64,000 nt of DNA, taken from positions 558,001 through 622,000 of the forward strand of contig NZ_JAQNDK010000001.1 of NCBI RefSeq assembly GCF_028368935.1. The letters are read 5' to 3'. The notes beneath the pieces are model-generated. The model was not told where the DNA came from. It saw only the letters and a program-made list of their open reading frames with translations, and did no database searches. Position 1 is the stretch's first letter, and every line of letters starts with the position of its first letter. This document shows positions 17,605-24,317 of this stretch, in pieces. The position numbers and the translations under genes were made by a program. The stretch comes from Sorangium aterium (GTDB lineage: Bacteria > Myxococcota_A > Polyangia > Polyangiales > Polyangiaceae).

Positions 17605-18069
17605 ATGCGCCGATCGATCACGGGCTATCATCAGGACGATGCGAACGACTGGGTGGCCGAGCTGAGCTGTGGACATGGCCAGCACGTCCGGCACAAGCCG
17701 CCGTTCCTCTCGCGCCCCTGGGTCGTCACGCCCGAGGGCCGCGCCTCGATGCTCGGCACCGAGCTCGACTGCGTGCGCTGCGATCGGCTCGAGATGCCCG
17801 ACGGGCTGGTCGCGTACAAGCGGACGGCCGATTTCGACGAGGCCACGATCCCTGCCGGCCTGCGAAAGAACCATTCCACCAAGCCCGGCGTATGGGGGAT
17901 GATCCACGTGATCTCGGGGCGGCTCCGCTACCGGATCGATGGGCTGGGCGGTCGAGAGCTCTCTCTCGATCCAGAGACCCCGGGCATCGTCGCGCCCGAG
18001 GTGCTGCACCACGTCGACCCCGACGGCCCGGTGCGGTTCTTCGTGGAGTTTCGACGCAAGGGCGGGTGA
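17605..18069 (+). CDS. DUF3565-DUF1971 (TehB/YeaR-like cupin) fusion protein
   Basis: A 154-aa protein made of two recognisable small domains. Residues 4-60 match the DUF3565 pattern (ITGYHQDDANDWVAEL, SCGHGQHVRHKPP, DC..C pair). Residues 70-154 match the DUF1971 cupin of YeaR and the TehB N-terminus (AYKRTADFDEATIPAGLRKN, GVWGMIHVISGRLRYRID). YeaR is nitrate/nitrite-induced in E. coli, and DUF1971 domains are linked to tellurite resistance. Conserved Cys/His residues in the first domain suggest metal binding. The ATG at 17605 starts directly at the first domain. It stands 19 bp after the ferritin-like gene and may be cotranscribed with it. Confidence 0.85.
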   Translation: MRRSITGYHQDDANDWVAELSCGHGQHVRHKPPFLSRPWVVTPEGRASMLGTELDCVRCDRLEMPDGLVAYKRTADFDEATIPAGLRKNHSTKPGVWGMIHVISGRLRYRIDGLGGRELSLDPETPGIVAPEVLHHVDPDGPVRFFVEFRRKGG

Positions 18070-18115
18070 CCCGACCTGCCGAATGTGACGGTTGCACCAA
18101 GCGTTCTGGGTCCTC

Positions 18116-18865
18116 ATGAACCGATCCTCCATCGCCCTGCTGGTCGCCGTCGGCATCGGGTGTAGCTCGCCGTCTTCCACCTCGCCGGCGAGAGTCTCCG
18201 CGGCCCCCGCAGGTACGGGGCGAGCTCCGGCGCCCGGCGCGACCACGCCCCCGGCCGGCACCTCCGCGGTGGAAAGCCCGACGACCGCGGCAGCACCCCA
18301 GGCAGCTGCGGACAGCGCCGAGGGCCCCGAGGTGAGCCTCGACGATCCGCGGATCCAGAAGATCAGGGCCCTGTATCAGGACATCCAGGCCCGCAAGGAC
18401 CTGAAGCGAAGCGAGCTCCGCTTCGAGTGCGCCGGCGGCGAGGGGCGCGGCGAGCTCCGGTTGTACCAGGCGGACGGCGCGGTCCAGAAAGCGGAGATCG
18501 CGGCCGCCGACGCGGGGCACGGCGAGTCGACGTACCAGCTCTACTACGACCAGGGCCAGCTGGTCTTCGCGCTGCACGACGATGGATCCTGGGCCTTCGA
18601 CGGGACGAGGGGTACGCCGGACAAGCCGGCGACGACGAGCAGCGTCACGCAGCGCCGGTACTATCTTCAGGAGGGCGAGCCTGTGCTCTGCATCAAGAAG
18701 CAAGCGAAAGGTCCCACGGAGGAGCTCGGCCCCTTGCTGGAGCAGGCGCCCAACCGGCCAGACGATTGCTCCAGGGCCAAGAAGATACGAGAGCTCGCCA
18801 TCACCGCCATGGCAGGCGCGAAGACCAAGACCAAGGATGAGCTGAAGAAGCTGCTCTGTACCTGA
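18116..18865 (+). CDS. Hypothetical lipoprotein
   Basis: A 249-aa exported lipoprotein. The ATG at 18116 gives a compact signal peptide (MNRSSIALLVAVGIGC) with lipobox VGIGC. A Pro/Thr/Ala linker follows to about residue 65, then a globular region with no family I can name (LYQDIQARKDLKRSEL, STYQLYYDQGQLVFAL, two Cys pairs). The basic C-terminus ends ELKKLLCT. The 150-bp gap to the convergent lspA gene contains an in-frame coding remnant on the other strand. Confidence 0.8.
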   Translation: MNRSSIALLVAVGIGCSSPSSTSPARVSAAPAGTGRAPAPGATTPPAGTSAVESPTTAAAPQAAADSAEGPEVSLDDPRIQKIRALYQDIQARKDLKRSELRFECAGGEGRGELRLYQADGAVQKAEIAAADAGHGESTYQLYYDQGQLVFALHDDGSWAFDGTRGTPDKPATTSSVTQRRYYLQEGEPVLCIKKQAKGPTEELGPLLEQAPNRPDDCSRAKKIRELAITAMAGAKTKTKDELKKLLCT

Positions 18866-18907
18866 TCCCAGCGGCACTACCGCACGGCCGGTCCTCCTTG
18901 GGATGAA

Positions 18908-19015
18908 TCAGAGATCGGACCGGAAGAGATGCGGCGCGACCGCCCTGTCGTCCAGGTACGAGAACCCCAGATCGACGGCGGCGTGCTTGGGCGAGACGAT
19001 CTCAGGAGGCGATGA
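18908..19015 (-). pseudogene. In-frame coding remnant directly after lspA
   Basis: Beyond the lspA TGA the same frame stays open for 35 codons and ends with TGA at 18908. The translation (HAAVDLGFSYLDDRAVAPHL, then FRSDL) has a protein-like composition, unlike most shadow frames here. It may be the tail of a lost gene or a former extension of LspA. It has no start codon of its own. Confidence 0.3.
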
Positions 19016-19507
19016 TCAGGACACCTCGCGCGGCTCCCGGCGCGCACGCCGGAACATCACGATCGCGAGCAGGATCCCGCCCGCCACGATGGCCATGTCA
19101 GCGACGTTGAACACCGGCCAGCTGTGAAGGTGGATGAAGTCGACGACATAGCCGCGGAAGGCGCGATCGATCGCGTTCCCGATCGCGCCGGCGACGATGA
19201 GCGCGTACCCGGCCTGCTCGGTGGCCGAGGCGCGGCGGCTGCTCCACCAGCCCGCGATGATCACGCCCAGGACGAGGATCGAGCACACAAAGAGGATCGC
19301 CACCTTCGCCGGCGACTCGATGCCCCGGAGCAGGCTGAAGGCCATGTCGCGGTTCTCGGCGTAGCGGAGATCGAGCACGCCCGGCACGATCGACAGGGGA
19401 CCTCGCCGCTCCAGCGCGGCCTGCGCAGCCGCCTTGGTCGCATGATCGCACCCCACCAGGGCCAGCGTGAACAGAATCAGGACCCAGCCCATCACACGTC
19501 GCGCCAT
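19016..19507 (-). CDS. lspA: Lipoprotein signal peptidase II
   Basis: A 163-aa inner-membrane aspartyl protease that removes signal peptides from diacylated prolipoproteins; the many lipoproteins in this window would be substrates. Four hydrophobic helices are visible. Catalytic Asp114 is in GNAIDRAFRGYVVDF and Asp137 in PVFNVADMAI, with NRDMAFSLL and DHATK also matching the family. Length is normal. The ATG at 19507 (MARRVMGWVL) starts just before the first helix. No ileS or peptidyl-prolyl isomerase neighbour is present. Confidence 0.97.
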   Translation of the reverse strand: MARRVMGWVLILFTLALVGCDHATKAAAQAALERRGPLSIVPGVLDLRYAENRDMAFSLLRGIESPAKVAILFVCSILVLGVIIAGWWSSRRASATEQAGYALIVAGAIGNAIDRAFRGYVVDFIHLHSWPVFNVADMAIVAGGILLAIVMFRRARREPREVS

Positions 19508-19601
19508 GGCCGATGGAACACGGGGCCCTGGCGGTTTGTTCCCGGCTCCTCACTCAAGAGAGGACGGTTGGGAGCCAGCGCAGCCCTGCCACGAGCACGC
19601 G

Positions 19602-19868
19602 TCAGGCGAGGAAGCCCGGCAGTGGTCCGCAGCTCGGCTCGATGCCGATGCCGGTCGCGGCGTAGCCGAGCGCATTCATCACCGACGTGAGCAGCTTGTT
19701 CGAGCTCTGCGCGGTGGTGTTGTTGATGTACTGGCCCACGTTCACGCCCAGGTTCTTCCCGCCGGTCTCGCCGCCAGCCGGACCCGAGGACGGATCGCCG
19801 AGCTGCCCGGTGCAGGCGGGCGCCAAGGAACCCAGAACGAAGATCCAGCCAGACGATCGAAGATGCAT
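19602..19868 (-). CDS. Small hypothetical lipoprotein
   Basis: An 88-aa protein starting at an ATG preceded by GGAG nine bases upstream. The signal peptide MHLRSSGWIFVLGSLAPAC ends at a plausible lipobox Cys. The mature part of about 70 residues is Gly/Asn/Ser-rich (GVNVGQYINNTTAQSSNKLL) with a Cys near the C-terminus (EPSCGPLPGFLA). I recognise no family. It reads in the same direction as lspA, but 94 bp separate them. Confidence 0.65.
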   Translation of the reverse strand: MHLRSSGWIFVLGSLAPACTGQLGDPSSGPAGGETGGKNLGVNVGQYINNTTAQSSNKLLTSVMNALGYAATGIGIEPSCGPLPGFLA

Positions 19869-20104
19869 ATCGGATCTCCACATGGGTACGCGGCGCCGAT
19901 CGACACCGCTCCCGTCGAGGAGGCTGGAAGTCCAACGCTGTCCGCGAGTCACGCCTTCGCGCCTTCACATTCCCGAAGGTTTCGATTCTGATCATCGCCG
20001 CGCGCAGCGACCCAGACGTTTCCCGCCGGCGCGGCGTCACTCACGCTGTAAGTTTGTCTCTGAACGCTGGCCCGCTGCCTCCGGCAGGTCGAACCCAGGG
20101 TGAA

Positions 20105-20758
20105 TCAGACCGCCTTTCGCGGCCTCTTCACCGCGCGGAGCTTGCCTGTCGCCGGGTCGCCGCACCACATGCGGCCGCTCGCGTCGGCCTCGACGCCGGA
20201 GAGGCGCACGCTCTCCGGCAGCGCGAGCCGGTCCAGGACCTCGCCGCTCCGGGGATCGACGCGGCGGAGCTCCGACGGTGCGCCCTCCTCCTCGCACATC
20301 ACGCCGTGCCAGAGATCGCCGTCGGTCCACGTGACGCCTGTGACGAGCCGATCGGAGACGAGCGTGCGGAGGACGGCCCCGCGCTCGGGATCGATCTTGA
20401 GGATCTTCCGCTCGCGGTAGATGCCCGCATAGAGCGCGCCGTCGGCCCACGCGAGCCCGCTCACGGGCGTCGCGTCGAAGCCCGGCACCTCGCCGAGCGC
20501 GGCCCCGCTCGAGGGATCGATCTTCCGGATCCTGCCGCCCCCGACGACCCACAGGTGGCGCCCGTCGAACGCCACCCCGGCGCTCGCGGGCGCCTTCAGG
20601 CGACGCAGCACGCGGCCGCTCTCGGGCTCGGCGGACACGAGGTCTCCGCGATCGCCGTGCGCGAACCACACCGCCTGTCCGTCGAACGCGACCCCGTGAA
20701 TCGACTCCACCCCCTCGAACGTGCGCTCCGCGATGATCTCGGCCTGCCGGGCTTTCAT
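20105..20758 (-). CDS. Beta-propeller protein (glutaminyl-cyclotransferase/SMP-30-like)
   Basis: A 217-aa cytoplasmic protein of about five short blade repeats: HGVAFDGQAVWFAHGD, SAGVAFDGRHLWVVGG, SGLAWADGALYAGI, TGVTWTDGDLWHG and SGVEADASGRMWCGD, each followed by an IDP..GA or VDP..GE strand. This matches propellers labelled glutaminyl cyclotransferase-like or Vgb-like; substrate and catalysis cannot be told. GGAGG lies just before the ATG at 20758. It follows the TPR/HTH regulator by 38 bp in the same direction, so the two are probably one unit. Confidence 0.75.
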   Translation of the reverse strand: MKARQAEIIAERTFEGVESIHGVAFDGQAVWFAHGDRGDLVSAEPESGRVLRRLKAPASAGVAFDGRHLWVVGGGRIRKIDPSSGAALGEVPGFDATPVSGLAWADGALYAGIYRERKILKIDPERGAVLRTLVSDRLVTGVTWTDGDLWHGVMCEEEGAPSELRRVDPRSGEVLDRLALPESVRLSGVEADASGRMWCGDPATGKLRAVKRPRKAV

Positions 20759-20796
20759 GGTCCACTCCTCCCTCGCCCCGCGCACCCAACGCGCAC

Positions 20797-22062
20797 TCAA
20801 CCAGGAAGCGCGAGCCCGAGGAGCAACATCTGTGACGCGATCGACAGCGCCGCTCGGGGCCTCGCGTAGCGCCGCGAGGGGCCGCTGCCGGTGACCTCGA
20901 CCGCGCGCGCGAGCGAGAGCTCCGCCAGCGCGCGCTGCACCGTGCGCGCGCTCTTGCCGAGCGCGGCGCCGATGGCCGCGGCGCTCCACGCGGCGCCGTC
21001 CGAGAGGAGCGCGCGGATGGCGGCCGCGTCGCCCGGATCGAGCGGCGCGAGGACGACCACCTCCACGCCCGCGCCGAGCTCCCAGCGGTACGCGTTCCCG
21101 AGCGCCCGCACGACCCCGGCGCCGTGGATCGCGGCGCGCAGGCGCCCCACCTCGACGCGCAGCCGCCGCCGATGGGACTCGTTGACCGCGCGAACGCCGA
21201 ACGCCGAACGCGCGAGGTCGTCGCTCGCGATCGCCGCCGGATGGGCGCGCGCGAGCGCCTCGATCAGGGCGAACAGGACCGGTCGGCGCGCGAGGTCGGC
21301 CCGCACCTCGCCGCCGTCGAGGACGCGGCGGCGGAGCGCGTCCACGACGACCCGCCCCGCAGGCGCGGCGACCAGGGCCTCGACATCGGCGAGGCGCACG
21401 GGCTCGTCGCGGCCACCCTGGACGCGGCGCGCCACGGGCTCGTCGTGCGCGCGGAGGAAGCGCTCGGCCTCGGTGATGAGCAGCGGGTGTCCGCTCGCCC
21501 GCGCCCACGCCGCGGCCTGCTCGGCGGCGCGCCGCGCCGAGGACGCGCGCACGAGCCGCGCGTGCGCCTCGGCGCGCACGAGCGCCAGCGCGGCCCTGGT
21601 GAACACCGGCGCGTCGCTCGTGACCGTGGCCTCGGCGGCCGCGAGCGCGCGCTCCGCCTCGGCGACGCGGCCTTCGAGGAGCGCGGCCCGCGCCGCGCCC
21701 AGGCGAGCCCACGCCGCGTTCGTGAGATCGCCGGCGCGCTCGAGGGCGTCACCCGCCTCGACGAGCCCCTGGCGCGCCTCGCCGAGCTCCCGCTGCGCGA
21801 GCGCGATCTCCGCGAGGGCGGCGCTCGCGCGCGCCCGGGCGCGCTCGGCGCCCGCCGCCGCGAACGCCCGCGCGGCGCGGCCGAGCGCTGCCTTCGCCTC
21901 CGGATAGGCGCCCATCTGCGCGAGCGCGATCCCGCGGAGCGCGAGCGCGTGTGGCCCTCCGAAGGGGCCGACCACATTGAGCGCGTCGAGCGCGTCGCCC
22001 GCCGCGAGCGAGCGGGCCGCCAGCGCGCCGAGCTCGGCGGGGACCTCGGCCGTCGCATCCAT
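20797..22062 (-). CDS. TPR and winged-helix transcriptional regulator
   Basis: A 421-aa regulator. The N-terminal 200 residues are Ala-rich TPR-like helical pairs (ALRGIALAQMGAYPEAKAAL). A region like an OmpR/SARP winged helix follows (LFALIEALARAHPAAIASDD, NESHRRRLRVEVGRLRAAI, VRALGNAYRWEL). A second HTH sits near the C-terminus (AAIGAALGKSARTVQRALAE). The ATG at 22062 is chosen because the 84 bp upstream, though open, has unusual codon use; 22146 is the longest option. It is divergent from the CxxC peptide/DUF899 pair and upstream of the beta-propeller gene, so either may be its target. Confidence 0.78.
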   Translation of the reverse strand: MDATAEVPAELGALAARSLAAGDALDALNVVGPFGGPHALALRGIALAQMGAYPEAKAALGRAARAFAAAGAERARARASAALAEIALAQRELGEARQGLVEAGDALERAGDLTNAAWARLGAARAALLEGRVAEAERALAAAEATVTSDAPVFTRAALALVRAEAHARLVRASSARRAAEQAAAWARASGHPLLITEAERFLRAHDEPVARRVQGGRDEPVRLADVEALVAAPAGRVVVDALRRRVLDGGEVRADLARRPVLFALIEALARAHPAAIASDDLARSAFGVRAVNESHRRRLRVEVGRLRAAIHGAGVVRALGNAYRWELGAGVEVVVLAPLDPGDAAAIRALLSDGAAWSAAAIGAALGKSARTVQRALAELSLARAVEVTGSGPSRRYARPRAALSIASQMLLLGLALPG

Positions 22063-22209
22063 CGCGGCAGCGTCGCACGCCCGGCGGCGCGCGCCAACGG
22101 ATCGCGACATCGATGTTGCTGTCGCGGCCAGAGGCGCCGTGGTCATTTCGGCGGGTCAGCGGCTGGCGCGGCGAGACGCCGCGCGCGCCGCCCACAGGAG
22201 GAGATCCCC

Positions 22210-22362
22210 ATGTGCCCTGCGTGCCTAGCGTCCATCGGATGGGTCCTCGCCCAGGCGGCCTCCGCCGGCGCGGTGACCGCGATCGCCGTCAAGAGGCTCC
22301 GGAACCGGAACCAGAGCAGGAGCGCCGCCGGCGCCCCCGCGTCGAAGGGAGAGCGCCGATGA
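22210..22362 (+). CDS. Small CxxC membrane peptide
   Basis: A 50-aa protein with MCPAC at the extreme N-terminus, one hydrophobic helix (IGWVLAQAASAGAVTAIAV) and a basic tail. The strong AGGAGGAG ribosome site just upstream supports translation. Its TGA overlaps the ATG of the DUF899 gene (ATGA), so the two are coupled. The CxxC next to a membrane helix suggests a thiol or metal role; the function is unknown. Similar peptides next to DUF899 genes are something I recall but could not check. Confidence 0.72.
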   Translation: MCPACLASIGWVLAQAASAGAVTAIAVKRLRNRNQSRSAAGAPASKGERR

Positions 22363-23066
22363 GCCGCGCCAAGGTCGTTTCGAGGGAAGAGTGGCTGGCG
22401 GCGCGCCTCGCGCTGCTGGAGAGAGAGAAAGAGCACGACCGGCGGCGCGACGCGCTGAGCGCCGCGCGCCGCGAGCTGCCGTGGGTGAGGGTCGAGAAGG
22501 CGTATGTGTTCGACGCGCCTTCAGGCAAGCTGACGCTGCGCGAGCTCTTCGGCGAGCGCCGGCAGCTCCTCGTCTACCATTTCATGTTCGCGCCGAGCTG
22601 GGACGAGGGCTGCAAGAGCTGCTCGTACGTGGCCGACAACATCCAGGGTGGCCACGTCCACCTCGCCGCCCGCGACACGGCGTATTGCGCCGTCTCCCGC
22701 GCGCCGCTCGCCAAGATCGAGCCGTTCAAGGCGCGAATGGGCTGGACGTTCCCGTGGGTCTCCTCGGGCGAGACGGACTTCAACTATGACTATCACGTCT
22801 CGTTCCGTGAGGAGGAGCGCGCTCGAGGCGATATGGAGTACAACTTCAAGAAGGCGAGCTCCCCCTTCCCGGAGGCTCCTGGGCTGAGCGTGTTCGCCCG
22901 CGAAGGCGATGAGGTCTTCCACACCTACTCGACCTACGCGCGCGGGCTCGATGTCCTGATCGGCACCTACAACTACCTGGATCTCACGCCCCTGGGCCGC
23001 GACGAGGCCGCGCTGCCTCACACGATGTCGTGGGTCCGCCATCACGATAGGTATCCCACGACGTGA
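22359..23066 (+). CDS. DUF899 thioredoxin-like protein
   Basis: A 235-aa protein of the DUF899 family, a thioredoxin-fold group. Family features are LLVYHFMFAPSWDEGCKSCS near residues 70-90 with two Cys in CKSC, AVSRAPLAKIEPFKARMGW, FPWVSSGETDFNYDYHVSF and the C-terminal TYSTYARGLDVLIGTYNYLD. The redox partner is unknown. The start ATG overlaps the stop of the CxxC peptide. Members often sit beside ArsR-type regulators; here the divergent TPR/HTH regulator is the nearest candidate. Confidence 0.92.
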   Translation: MSRAKVVSREEWLAARLALLEREKEHDRRRDALSAARRELPWVRVEKAYVFDAPSGKLTLRELFGERRQLLVYHFMFAPSWDEGCKSCSYVADNIQGGHVHLAARDTAYCAVSRAPLAKIEPFKARMGWTFPWVSSGETDFNYDYHVSFREEERARGDMEYNFKKASSPFPEAPGLSVFAREGDEVFHTYSTYARGLDVLIGTYNYLDLTPLGRDEAALPHTMSWVRHHDRYPTT

Positions 23067-23284
23067 GGCACCTCGCGGTGCGGAGCGGCGCGGAGGGAGC
23101 CCTGCGAGGGCGCGTCGCTCCGGAGCGCGGGCGCTGGTGACGCGCGGGTCACGCGGATTACGCACGGGTTCCGCGCAGGTCGCGCGCAGGTCGCGCGCGC
23201 AGGGGGCCATGGGCTCGGGAGGGCCCGACCCCCGGTTTGTTGGCCGATCCGACCGCCTCGACGGACACTGGCGAGACGGTCGCG

Positions 23285-23533
23285 ATGAAGAAGTGGAGCT
23301 TCCTGGCCCTGGGGCGCAGCTACGAGATCACGGATTATGGCCCCAGCTTCGGGATCGAGGTCACACGGGACGGCTACACGGTGTGGACCGGCTACCGTGA
23401 CGGAGCGCGGCTCGTGACGGACACGAGCACGCTGCCGACGCGTGAGCTCGTGGCGCTCCGCGAGGAGCTCGTGCAGCGGGCGAGCTCCCGGAGCGCCACG
23501 GGCGCGCGCCGGGCGCAGCGCGCGGTCGAGTAG
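23285..23533 (+). CDS. Small hypothetical protein, probably shortened by a premature stop
   Basis: An 82-aa protein (MKKWSFLALGRSYEITDYGP) with a beta-rich N-terminal half and Arg/Ala-rich C-terminus. It ends at TAG at 23531. If that codon is read through, the frame continues for 14 sense codons (LDLLGAPLLGGCPR) to TGA at 23578. The same tail, with CAG in place of TAG and mostly synonymous changes, occurs at 28600-28661. This copy therefore probably lost 15 residues to a CAG-to-TAG change. No family is recognised, and the ribosome site is weak. Confidence 0.5.
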   Translation: MKKWSFLALGRSYEITDYGPSFGIEVTRDGYTVWTGYRDGARLVTDTSTLPTRELVALREELVQRASSRSATGARRAQRAVE

Positions 23534-23612
23534 CTCGACCTGCTCGGGGCGCCGCTGCTCGGCGGCTGCCCGCGCTGAGGCGACGCGAGCGCGTCCGCCT
23601 CCCTGTCGGAGC
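23480..23612. repeat. ~130-bp dispersed repeat, copy A
   Basis: Closely similar by eye to 28542-28697 in the same orientation; copy B has about 20 extra bases near its left end. The shared part includes the C-terminal codons of the small gene above. Copies A and B flank the GMC oxidoreductase cluster as direct repeats. Confidence 0.85.
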
Positions 23613-23649
23613 GCTCTACCAGCTCGCGACCGGCGCTCTACCAGCTCGC

Positions 23650-23995
23650 GACACGGGAAGCGCCGGTAATCGTTCATGTGATCGGGCTGGCCGTAGTTCA
23701 TCTGCTCGCCGTCCCAGACCGCGTTCCGCCATTCCCGAGTCTGCATCCCTTCCGGCCCGTACAGGCACTGGACGCTCGAGGTGAACCTGTGGCCGCGGTT
23801 GTCGACGCCGTTCCGCTTGAGCACGTCTCGATAGAAGGCGGCGACGATGCAGGCGTTCGCATGCGCGCTGACGGCGCACTTCAACCACGGATCCGGAGGC
23901 GACGTGACATACGCTCCCGGCAGGCGCCCGCTCTCGGTTTCCGCGTCATGACGCAGGGTGCAAATACCGCGGAGATCGATGACAATGAAGGGATC
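23650..23995 (-). pseudogene. Fragment of an M4-type (thermolysin-like) metalloprotease gene
   Basis: On the minus strand the translation runs from DPFIVIDLRG through ESGRLPGAYVTSPPDPWLK to a stretch typical of the start of an M4 peptidase domain: AFYRDVLKRNGVDNRGHRF, TSSVQCLYGPEG, NAVWDGEQMNYGQPD. It stops before the zinc-binding HExxH, which is absent, and runs into a 22-bp tandem duplication (23611-23654) and repeat copy A. The open frame around it has no sensible start or C-terminus. I read it as a decayed gene fragment. A related piece lies at 28388-28558. Confidence 0.65.
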
Positions 23996-24270
23996 GCAAG
24001 GAGGGTCCCTTGACCTCTCCGGCTCGCTGTTCGATGTGTTGGGTCGAAGGTCCCTTCGCGGCGATACTCCTCTGAAATTTCCCGGCCTACCCCCGGGCAG
24101 GTGCCGAGGCTGTTTCTGATCCCGGTCGCCGGGAATCGGCTCTCTGTCGGGCTTTTCGCCGCGTTCCTCCGCTCCGTGAGCCAGGTGCATCCCCGTCTCA
24201 CGGGCGCAGGCCGCGAGCGGAGGCGAACGTGAAGATCCATGACGGGCCGAAGACGCCTCTGCCAAGGGGC

Positions 24271-24317
24271 GCCATGGGACAGCATCGAAGCAGGGGGGAG
24301 CCATGGGACAGCATCGA
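24271..24317 (+). repeat. 17-bp direct repeat spanning the GMC oxidoreductase start codon
   Basis: CCATGGGACAGCATCGA occurs at 24271-24287 and again at 24301-24317, where it contains the true start codon. The first ATG, 30 bp upstream, lies in the same frame but reaches a TAG after GGACAGCATCGAAGCAGGGGG only if misread; it also lacks a ribosome site. The second has GGGGGGAG just before it. A small duplication created a decoy start. Confidence 0.75.

Noticed and set aside
18903..19127. Plus-strand frame of 74 codons in the lspA gap
   Set aside because: No ribosome site, Arg/Ser-rich, and it overlaps the lspA 3' end antisense.
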